Origin: Alphaproteobacteria bacterium
GTDB taxonomy: Bacteria; Pseudomonadota; Alphaproteobacteria; RF32; CAG-239
DNA: 47,154 bases
Reading direction: 5' to 3'
NCBI GenBank assembly: GCA_017457005.1
Contig: JAFTII010000036.1
Location: 1-47,154 of the forward strand
Below the pieces are notes generated by a model. The model was not told the DNA's origin. It worked only from the letters and a program-made list of their open reading frames with translations, and ran no database searches. Each line of letters starts with the position of its first letter. Positions within the stretch are counted from its first letter, which is position 1. This document shows, in pieces, positions 1 to 6,065 of the stretch. A program made the position numbers and the translations under genes.

Positions 1-9
1 AGTAAAAAC

Positions 10-37
10 AAAGAGATAACCTAAGATAAATCTCTTT
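10..37 (+). terminator. possible hairpin at window edge
   Basis: An 8-bp stem (AAAGAGAT with ATCTCTTT) encloses a 12-nt loop. No clear U-tract follows, so it may be the end of a gene lying left of the window or a chance AT-rich repeat. Confidence 0.25.
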
Positions 38-133
38 ATACATTCCAACAGGTAGCTACGATTAGACTACAAGTTACAATGGATAGAACATATTTTTGAG
101 ATGAGATTGATTGATAAAATTTCCAAATAGTAT

Positions 134-151
134 ATTTTTTTGCGTACTTTT
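134..151 (+). repeat. 18-bp direct repeat, copy 1
   Basis: ATTTTTTTGCGTACTTTT occurs here and again, identically, at 4064-4081. A related ATTTTTTTGC lies near 1045. All three copies are upstream of transcription units of the island, so a shared regulatory element is possible. Confidence 0.5.
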
Positions 152-183
152 TGTTTTTTGTGATGCATAATATAAAGAAAAAG

Positions 184-216
184 CCAACCTTTGTAAAAAT
201 TTGCAGAGGTTAAAAA
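184..216 (+). repeat. 33-bp inverted repeat, left copy
   Basis: This matches the reverse complement of 3338-3370 at 32 of 33 positions. Its inner 26 bp (186-211) is itself an imperfect dyad with half-sites AACCTTTGTAAAA and AACCTCTGCAAAT, which match at 10 of 13 positions. It lies about 70 bp upstream of the HTH gene. It could be a recombinase crossover site, an element end or an operator. Confidence 0.7.
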
Positions 217-283
217 TTTTACCATTTATTAAACTAATTTAATTTACTTTACTTTACATTAGGTATATTTTAAGGATTGTATC

Positions 284-958
284 ATGTTAAAATTTAAAAG
301 AGCCTTTCATGAATGGCTTACTGTAAACAATGTATCTGACAAAAAGTGCAAGCAATTTCTGGTGTCAATAAATAACATTTGCGCAGAAATAACGAAAGAA
401 GAACTTCATTTTATACATCAGATTGTTGAAGAAAAATATATTGATATTGGTTATATATTATCAAAATATCACTTTTTTGCCAATATCAAAAGAAAATCAC
501 ATACTATTCAAGATAATGAAATTGTTGGTATCAGTTGGGAAGAACTTGCTACTGAGTTACCATTAATAATTTTAGGATATGATGGACGAAAGAAAACCAT
601 CTTACAAAAATACAATGAATTTCTTTTTGAATCAGAATTACCTGATGATGTATTAAAAATTCGCCACCAAAATATTCTGTATATGATGTCTCAATCTCAG
701 ATACAGTCATCGTCATCTGAGTATTATTTAACTAGTGATTTAGTACAAATACTTGGTATTAATGTACGTGTAATAAAAAGATGGAGAGCAGAACGTATTA
801 GACAAGGAAATTTAGATCCTTCAAAATTTGAACAGCTTCATGAAAATCCATACGGAGAAGGGAAAATTGGTCCCAAATTTGTAGTAGTTGGAGGAAAATA
901 CAGATATTATTTTGATGATTTAAAAGCATATTTTGGTCGAGATATAGGTTCTATGTAA
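284..958 (+). CDS. helix-turn-helix protein, possible island regulator
   Basis: The product is a 224-residue soluble protein. Its N-terminal 145 residues are not recognised. From about residue 147 (YYLTSDLVQILGINVRVIKRW) the sequence reads as a MerR/excisionase-like helix-turn-helix, followed by a wing-like segment ending in FDDLKAYF. The start ATG has AAGGA seven bases upstream. The gene is monocistronic, with a strong terminator after it, and it lies inside the inverted repeats that also enclose two methyltransferase genes. A role as regulator of the island or recombination accessory factor is inference from position and the HTH. No catalytic motif was seen. Confidence 0.7.
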   Translation: MLKFKRAFHEWLTVNNVSDKKCKQFLVSINNICAEITKEELHFIHQIVEEKYIDIGYILSKYHFFANIKRKSHTIQDNEIVGISWEELATELPLIILGYDGRKKTILQKYNEFLFESELPDDVLKIRHQNILYMMSQSQIQSSSSEYYLTSDLVQILGINVRVIKRWRAERIRQGNLDPSKFEQLHENPYGEGKIGPKFVVVGGKYRYYFDDLKAYFGRDIGSM

Positions 959-994
959 ATATTTTCTTCCGAATCGGTTTCTTAAATATAACAA

Positions 995-1030
995 AAAACA
1001 CTCACTTTTTATAATAATGAGTGTTTTTTT
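995..1030 (+). terminator. Rho-independent terminator after HTH gene
   Basis: A 10-bp stem (AAAACACTCA with TGAGTGTTTT) is followed by a run of seven T. Confidence 0.85.
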
Positions 1031-1082
1031 GTTTATTAGTTCTATTTTTTTGCATGAACTTTGTCACCTTACGACACCTACA

Positions 1083-1127
1083 GTCATCTTTTGTCATCTT
1101 TTTTTAGTAAAATCAATATGCTACAAT
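1083..1127 (+). promoter_or_regulatory. promoter of the methyltransferase operon, with repeats
   Basis: Two adjacent 10-bp direct repeats GTCATCTTTT (1083-1092, 1093-1102), with a related GTCACC at 1063, lie just upstream of an extended -10 box TGCTACAAT (1119-1127). No good -35 box is seen, which fits an activated or extended -10 promoter. The repeats may be an operator. Confidence 0.5.
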
Positions 1128-1149
1128 AAAGATGTTATAACAAATAGCG

Positions 1150-1188
1150 GGCAAGGCCTTGCCTTTCATTAAAAAAATTGAAAGGCAA
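1150..1188 (+). promoter_or_regulatory. palindrome and SD-sequestering hairpin in 5' leader
   Basis: GGCAAGGCCTTGCC (1150-1163) is a perfect 14-bp palindrome. The overlapping TTGCCTTTC (1159-1167) pairs perfectly with GAAAGGCAA (1180-1188), which contains the Shine-Dalgarno sequence AAAGG of the following gene. The two folds share 1159-1163 and so exclude one another, which would suit an operator or a translational switch. Confidence 0.5.
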
Positions 1189-1192
1189 CAAG

Positions 1193-2134
1193 ATGACAAA
1201 AGAAATTTTTACAAAGCAGCAACTTGAGGCTGCAATTATCGAATATAATTTGACTGAGTTGGTTAATACTTTGCCACCTCAAAATTATATAGCTCGCCGT
1301 AAAAAAACGGTTAGAAGCTCTATTGAGGATTTGTATAAAGATTTAATGCTAACCCCTTATCTAAAAGCAATACCTAAGCGTCCAGGTGTGCGTCCAAATA
1401 AAGGCTTACCTAGTAAAGCTGCAACAATAGAAGCTTTATATGGCTTAAATCGTTACTATAGAGAATTAATTGAAGCTTTGGATGAAAAATGGGTTCGAAA
1501 AGCAATTAAATATGCTTTAAAAAATAATCAGAACGCAGATCCTGCTTTAGTTAAACGATTAAAGACAGAAAATAATGTGTACTATAATAATGCACTTAAA
1601 ACTAAAGAAAAAGAGATAAAAAAGGCTCAAACTGTAGAAAAAATGTTACAAAATGTTATTGCTGATGAAAGCTTGTCATATGCAGGTGCTATCATTGACT
1701 TAACACAGCCGGAAGTGTCGAAAGATTTAAATTCTGTTGCTCTTCCTTTGGCTGAAAATGCTTTGGTCTTTATTGCCGTCTATCCAAAGGACATGCTGAA
1801 GGCTTTGAAGTTAATTGAAGATTTGGAACTCGCATACGTTGATAATATTGTGTGGGACCGAGATGTTCAGTTACCAACGGGTACCTGGAGCAAAAATCAG
1901 CACACCAATATTCTGATTGCACTCAAGGGTCAGCCCAACGAACCGGTAAATGAGTTTCAGCTTCTTTCCATACATTTTGAACATAAAACAAAATCTTTAA
2001 CCAGTTTACCTGATTACTACTTCAGCATGATGGAAGAGATGTGTCCAGGTGAACAGTATTTAGAAGTGTTTTCTAATCGCCAATTTAGTGACAAGTGGCA
2101 TATTTTTGAAATTAATAAAGAAGAAAAGGAGTAA
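1193..2134 (+). CDS. MT-A70-like protein lacking the DPPW motif
   Basis: This 313-residue protein has an N-terminal basic region (about residues 30-150) and a C-terminal domain resembling MT-A70 adenine methyltransferases. The resemblance is seen in ALVFIAVYPKDMLKALKLIE, DNIVWDR, NQHTNILIALKG, and the SLPDYYFSMMEEMCPGEQYLEVFSNR stretch, the counterpart of the K/RPDEFYELIERxxPGxxxLELFAR block. The catalytic DPPW should fall near YAGAIIDLTQPE and is absent, so the protein is probably not an active methyltransferase alone. ATG 1193 is preferred over TTG 1178 because AAAGG lies seven bases upstream. The next gene starts four bases after the stop, so the two are probably co-translated. A METTL14-like non-catalytic partner or DNA-binding role is inference. 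Confidence 0.75.
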   Translation: MTKEIFTKQQLEAAIIEYNLTELVNTLPPQNYIARRKKTVRSSIEDLYKDLMLTPYLKAIPKRPGVRPNKGLPSKAATIEALYGLNRYYRELIEALDEKWVRKAIKYALKNNQNADPALVKRLKTENNVYYNNALKTKEKEIKKAQTVEKMLQNVIADESLSYAGAIIDLTQPEVSKDLNSVALPLAENALVFIAVYPKDMLKALKLIEDLELAYVDNIVWDRDVQLPTGTWSKNQHTNILIALKGQPNEPVNEFQLLSIHFEHKTKSLTSLPDYYFSMMEEMCPGEQYLEVFSNRQFSDKWHIFEINKEEKE

Positions 2135-2138
2135 AGTA

Positions 2139-3287
2139 ATGCCTCATATTAACTTAAACAATATTACTGCAACAGGTAATGATTTTGAACACTACACTGC
2201 AATTTGTGTTAGTGGGGGTATTGGCACCTCAAAAACCAAATATGTAGGGTACAAAATGGTTTGTGGTTGTGAACTTTTATTGGATAGGTGGCGCTTTTGT
2301 AGCGCCATCAATCCTCAAGTTGGTGAAGGCTTGATATGTGGCGATTTCACAAAAAATATTGAAAGAATTGCAAGAGAGCATATTAAACGTGGAGCAAGAG
2401 GCTTAGTGATCACTTTGCCCTGCCAAAGTATGAGTTTAGCCGGTGGTCAGCACTTAGATGATCCATTAACTTGGTTGTTCTTATATGCTCTTGAATTATG
2501 CAGAGCTATATATAGACTATCTCCAGAGCATCTTCAATGGGTGTTTTGGGAGAACTGTCCATACTTTATATCTGATAAACAAGATCCAATTATTACAGAT
2601 CGTCTTAATGGGCAAACTATTTTACAAACCATCACAAAAGAATTGAATCTTCTTGATATGGATGTCAATGCCAAAGTTTTAGATGCAAGTCTATATGGTA
2701 CAGCTCAGATGCGTAAGCGCGGAATTATTCTCTGCAGAAAATTGAAACGTTGGGAGCTTCCTCAACCTGATGAAAAACCTTTGACTTGTGGTGATGTAAT
2801 TGGTGATAGAAAAAAATTTGAATATCTAGATTCATCACATAGGCGCTCATTAACAAATGAATTTCACCGTATTGGATATGTACCTCCTGTACAAGAAGCC
2901 TTCATCAGAAAAATTGAAACAGGAAAGTCAGCGGCACAGTGCTTACCTGCAAAAGAAATTGTAAACCATGACGGAACTCAAAGTCAAGGACAGCATTCAG
3001 GAGTTTTTGGACGTAATTCTATGAATGCTCCTGCTCATACTATTACTCAAGGCAGTAATTGTATATGTGGAGATTGGACTTTGCATCCTGGAGAATTGGA
3101 AAACAATGGTCTATATAGTGATCCACGTCCTTTCTCTGTTGCTGAAATATTTGCTCTGACAGGCTTAGATGATAATTTTATCAATGCTATTCCTGCATGG
3201 GCACGTGGTAATGACAAGTTGTTGCGCCAGTTGTGCGGAGAAGCATTAATGCCTAATTTACTTGCTAGATGCTTACAAACACTCTAA
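2139..3287 (+). CDS. DNA (cytosine-5-)-methyltransferase
   Basis: The 382-residue product carries C5-cytosine methyltransferase motifs in order. A motif I-like SGGIG is at about residue 25. Motif IV LPCQS has the catalytic Cys at residue 95. Motif VI reads WENCPYF, where the usual form is ENV. Motif VIII is AQMRKRGIIL, and a C-terminal motif IX/X region includes RPFSVAEIFALTGL and CGEALMP. It would methylate the C5 of cytosine in a short DNA site, which cannot be read from sequence. ATG 2139 is chosen because AAGGAG precedes it; an upstream in-frame ATG at 2088 lies inside the previous gene. No restriction endonuclease is adjacent, so it looks like an orphan or regulatory methyltransferase. 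Confidence 0.88.
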   Translation: MPHINLNNITATGNDFEHYTAICVSGGIGTSKTKYVGYKMVCGCELLLDRWRFCSAINPQVGEGLICGDFTKNIERIAREHIKRGARGLVITLPCQSMSLAGGQHLDDPLTWLFLYALELCRAIYRLSPEHLQWVFWENCPYFISDKQDPIITDRLNGQTILQTITKELNLLDMDVNAKVLDASLYGTAQMRKRGIILCRKLKRWELPQPDEKPLTCGDVIGDRKKFEYLDSSHRRSLTNEFHRIGYVPPVQEAFIRKIETGKSAAQCLPAKEIVNHDGTQSQGQHSGVFGRNSMNAPAHTITQGSNCICGDWTLHPGELENNGLYSDPRPFSVAEIFALTGLDDNFINAIPAWARGNDKLLRQLCGEALMPNLLARCLQTL

Positions 3288-3312
3288 TACTATATAAATT
3301 ATAGTCTAAATG

Positions 3313-3342
3313 AAGAGGAGTTATATTGAACTCCTCTTTTTT
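3313..3342 (+). terminator. terminator of the methyltransferase operon
   Basis: A 10-bp stem (AAGAGGAGTT with AACTCCTCTT) is followed by a T-run that merges with the right inverted repeat. Confidence 0.88.
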
Positions 3343-3370
3343 AACCTCTGCAAATTTTTACATAGGTTGG
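3338..3370 (-). repeat. 33-bp inverted repeat, right copy
   Basis: This is the inverted partner of 184-216 with one mismatch. The inner 26 bp (3343-3368) again has two half-sites, AACCTCTGCAAAT and AACCTATGTAAAA. The half-site order is opposite to that of the left copy, so recombination between the copies would invert the 3.1 kb between them. Confidence 0.7.
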
Positions 3371-3450
3371 TTATTCTACTGAATTTGATAAGGCTATTTT
3401 TTTCTTCGCGCACGTAAAGGCTTGTTATTGTCTTGATTTTTTACTAATAG

Positions 3451-3532
3451 CGGTATGGTACTGGCGGTATGCATATCCCGTACTAGTATGGCGGTGTAGT
3501 ATCCCGGTATGCCACTCCCGGTATGCTATATC
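3451..3532 (+). repeat. degenerate 13-14 bp tandem repeat array
   Basis: About six units begin with CGGTATG or a variant (3451, 3465, 3479, 3492, 3505, 3519), with tails alternating between TGG and TCC. The array is clearly richer in G and C than its surroundings. It contains near-palindromes such as CCGTACTAGTATGG. It could be an iteron-like binding site, a recombination site or a regulatory array. Confidence 0.6.
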
Positions 3533-3575
3533 GAATCTTAATATATATTCAAAATATGGCATCAATTTCACATAA

Positions 3576-3593
3576 TGGAAAATTAATTTTCCA
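3576..3593. promoter_or_regulatory. 18-bp perfect palindrome
   Basis: TGGAAAATTAATTTTCCA equals its own reverse complement and lies 52 bp upstream of the small gene at 3645. It is a plausible operator for a dimeric regulator. Together with the array and inverted repeat it accounts for most of the 3288-3644 intergenic stretch. Confidence 0.45.
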
Positions 3594-3644
3594 AAAGTTG
3601 ATTTTTATTTAGTAGAAAAACTGCGACTTCCAATTCTATTAATC

Positions 3645-3812
3645 ATGACAAACTATAAAGGCTTACTCACTAACGAGTTACGAGCCTTATATCCCGATTT
3701 TACGGATATAGAGCTCAATGGAATAGCTGATTGTATAATAGATTTTTATACAATATTAACTGAAGCACTAATCAACAATAATGAAAACAAGGAACTTAAA
3801 AATGACAGATAA
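3645..3812 (+). CDS. small hypothetical protein (55 aa)
   Basis: ATG 3645 opens a 55-codon frame with a balanced, protein-like composition (MTNYKGLLTNELRALYPDF at the start). Its last 11 bases overlap the start of the next small gene, which suggests translational coupling. No clear Shine-Dalgarno sequence precedes it. The function is not recognised. A small two-gene module such as toxin-antitoxin is possible but unsupported by motifs. Confidence 0.45.
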   Translation: MTNYKGLLTNELRALYPDFTDIELNGIADCIIDFYTILTEALINNNENKELKNDR

Positions 3813-4014
3813 CAATGATTGGTTAACTGATGAAGTAAGAAAAAATTTTGAAGGTTATACTGATGAAGAAATTATATTCATCAATAACAATGTTGCAAAA
3901 CTAGGCGCGATGACTCTTAGAGCATGGTCTGATGAAGAATATAGAGCTAATATGCCAACTTTAGCTGAACTAATGGAAGAAGAAAGGAGAAATAACAATC
4001 CGGACAAAGACTAA
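3802..4014 (+). CDS. small acidic hypothetical protein (70 aa)
   Basis: The product is rich in Asp, Glu and Asn, with a predicted helical C-terminus (LAELMEEERRNNN). ATG 3802 has AAGGA nine bases upstream; an in-frame ATG at 3781 would add seven residues. It overlaps the 55-aa gene by 11 bases. The function is not recognised. Position just upstream of the recombinase operon suggests an accessory or antitoxin-like role, but nothing in the sequence proves it. Confidence 0.55.
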   Translation: MTDNNDWLTDEVRKNFEGYTDEEIIFINNNVAKLGAMTLRAWSDEEYRANMPTLAELMEEERRNNNPDKD

Positions 4015-4041
4015 TATTTTGAAAAATCAGTAAAATATTAG
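4011..4041 (+). terminator. possible hairpin at end of small gene
   Basis: CTAATATTTT pairs perfectly with AAAATATTAG over 10 bp and includes the stop codon. The stem is all but one pair A-T and no T-run follows, so terminator function is uncertain. Confidence 0.3.
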
Positions 4042-4063
4042 TAAAAAAGTTGATTTTACACTC

Positions 4064-4106
4064 ATTTTTTTGCGTACTTTTACATATAAACCCGATATAA
4101 TATAAT
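4064..4106 (+). promoter_or_regulatory. promoter of the recombinase operon, with 18-bp repeat copy 2
   Basis: The repeat at 4064-4081 is identical to 134-151. It partly overlaps a candidate -35 TTTACA (4079-4084), which is 16 bp from a consensus -10 TATAAT (4101-4106). Transcription would start about 20 bp before ATG 4134. Confidence 0.5.
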
Positions 4107-4133
4107 TATGCAAAATCAATTGAGTACACGAAA

Positions 4134-4628
4134 ATGAGTATGTTAAAATATATAATTACCGATCCTTGTTACATCTTAGATGATGATACTTGGAATGAGT
4201 GTTGTAAAGTTTTTGATACATATAAAAATGATGAATTTATGTATCAACGATTTGATGAAGCTGTTACTAAGGCTTTATCAAAATTCACCGGTCACCAGAG
4301 TTATGCTTGTGGTACTGGCTTTGGTGACTGGTGTAATGAAATTTATGGTTTAGGAGTTATCAAACATGACTTTTATGCTGATGCAGGTATGGTTTGTGTG
4401 TGTCGCTTAAATCATAAAGTATTAGATAATCTTTATAAAAAGTATGGTGAGAAAAATGCATTATCTGGCGCTGCTATTTTTGAAATGTCAGAAGATATAG
4501 GTATTGAGTTTGATGTTTCAAATAAAGATTGGACTGTTATTACAATTAAAGACAATCAAACCGGTAATGTTATCAAATCTATGGATTATGAAGATAATTT
4601 TGATAATGAAGAAGATGAGGAATATTAA
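4134..4628 (+). CDS. phage-type hypothetical protein with ITDPCYI motif
   Basis: This 164-residue acidic protein starts with KYIITDPCYILDDDTWNECC. I associate that motif with small hypothetical proteins of phages and mobile elements. A central GTGFGDWCNEIYGLGVIKHDFYADAG region and a polar, acidic tail (NFDNEEDEEY) follow. There is no signal peptide or membrane segment. The stop is three bases before the first recombinase, so the three genes probably form one operon. Its biochemical role is unknown. An ATG at 4140 is an alternative start. Confidence 0.65.
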   Translation: MSMLKYIITDPCYILDDDTWNECCKVFDTYKNDEFMYQRFDEAVTKALSKFTGHQSYACGTGFGDWCNEIYGLGVIKHDFYADAGMVCVCRLNHKVLDNLYKKYGEKNALSGAAIFEMSEDIGIEFDVSNKDWTVITIKDNQTGNVIKSMDYEDNFDNEEDEEY

Positions 4629-4631
4629 CTA

Positions 4632-6065
4632 ATGAGTAAAAAAAATCAAAATTTATTTGAAACAGAATGCAATGAAGCAATTATTTTTGCAAGAGTTTCT
4701 AGTGAAAAACAAGAAAAAGGTGCTTCAATTGATGCACAAAAAGAATGTATTTATGAATATTGCAAAAGCAAAGGCTTAAAAATTATCAAAGAATATATTA
4801 TTACAGAAAGCACTATGCGTGGCGACCGCAAACAATATAAAGAAATGATTGATTTTATTAAAGGTCGCAAACAAAAGACAGCTATTGTTGTAAACTGCGT
4901 AGATAGATTGCAACGTTCTTATAGCGATACTCCTATTCTTGATGATATGCGAAAAAAAGGCAAAATTGAAATTCATTTTATGAAAGAGTGTTTGATTTTA
5001 TCTAATCATTCTACTGGTATGGATATTTTGTTTTGGAATATGTGTGTTTTAATGGCAAATAGTTATGTTTTAAGCTTATCTGACAATGTTAGAAGAAGTT
5101 TAGAATATAATTGGGCTAAAGGAAAATGGCAAGGTTTAGCACCTCTTGGATATCTAAATACAAGAGATAACAAAGGAAATGCTCACATTATTATAGATGA
5201 AGAACGGGCTCCAATTATTAAGCGTATGTTTGAAGAATATGCAACAGGTTTACATTCTGCTCAAAGTTTGCTTACTTTTGCAACACATCTTGGATTAACA
5301 GCAAGAACCTTTGGAAATACCAATAGACATCCACATCCATTAAACTATAACACAGTCTATGAAATTTTGCGTAATCCTTTCTACTATGGTGTTATGAAAG
5401 TTAAAGGAAAGCTTATTCCTCATATATATGACAAGATTATTGATAAAAAGCTTTATGATAGAGTTCAGTTAATACTAGAAGCAAAAAGTATAGATAGAGA
5501 GTTTCTTGCTAAACAACAAAAATATAAAACTAGAAAATTTGCTTTTCGCTCAATTATCAGATGTGGTAAATGCAATCATTTTATGTCTCCTGACTGCAAA
5601 ATCAAAAAAAATAAAATGTCTTATGTTTATTTTAGATGTTACAATAACTGCGGTCAGCCTTCTGCTAATAGCAAAACTCTTTTAAATCAACTTGATAATG
5701 AAGTATTTTCAAAATTTTATATTTCTGATGATGACTTTATTGATATTTCAAAATCTGTAATAAATCATAACAAACATTCTCATTATATTAAGCAAGAGAT
5801 TTTGATTAAGTTTTTAATTCTTATCAGAGATTTATCTTATATTATGAAAGAGGCAAACGCTGGTATGCAAAACGAGATTTTAACAATCCTTCTAAAAGAT
5901 TGTAGTTTAAATGGCAAAACACTCTCTTATAATCTTCGCTCACCTTTTGATAAATTGCTTGTTTCTCAACTTAGTGATTGGAAAGACATCATTATTAACA
6001 ACATCAAAGACTTAGACGCTATTGAATATAATATCAAAGCTTTAAACTTAGTGGAGAGAAAGTAA
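4632..6065 (+). CDS. large serine recombinase, copy 1, coiled coil missing
   Basis: This is a 477-residue member of the large serine recombinase family, which cuts and rejoins DNA through a covalent serine link. The resolvase domain has FARVSSEKQ with catalytic Ser23 and Arg21, and the conserved VDRLQRS. A recombinase domain follows (GKWQGLAPLGYL to NPFYYGVM), then a zinc ribbon with CGKC and a second Cys pair. After the ribbon it lacks the roughly 60-residue coiled-coil segment present in its neighbour, yet both share the C-terminal signature DCxLNGKxLxYxLxSPFDKL. Its stop overlaps the next start by one base (TAATG). Loss of the coiled coil could affect directionality or synapsis (inference). 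Confidence 0.92.
   Translation: MSKKNQNLFETECNEAIIFARVSSEKQEKGASIDAQKECIYEYCKSKGLKIIKEYIITESTMRGDRKQYKEMIDFIKGRKQKTAIVVNCVDRLQRSYSDTPILDDMRKKGKIEIHFMKECLILSNHSTGMDILFWNMCVLMANSYVLSLSDNVRRSLEYNWAKGKWQGLAPLGYLNTRDNKGNAHIIIDEERAPIIKRMFEEYATGLHSAQSLLTFATHLGLTARTFGNTNRHPHPLNYNTVYEILRNPFYYGVMKVKGKLIPHIYDKIIDKKLYDRVQLILEAKSIDREFLAKQQKYKTRKFAFRSIIRCGKCNHFMSPDCKIKKNKMSYVYFRCYNNCGQPSANSKTLLNQLDNEVFSKFYISDDDFIDISKSVINHNKHSHYIKQEILIKFLILIRDLSYIMKEANAGMQNEILTILLKDCSLNGKTLSYNLRSPFDKLLVSQLSDWKDIIINNIKDLDAIEYNIKALNLVERK

Noticed and set aside
3451..3532. CRISPR array
   Set aside because: The repeat units are 13-14 bp, degenerate and without spacers, and no cas gene is in the window.
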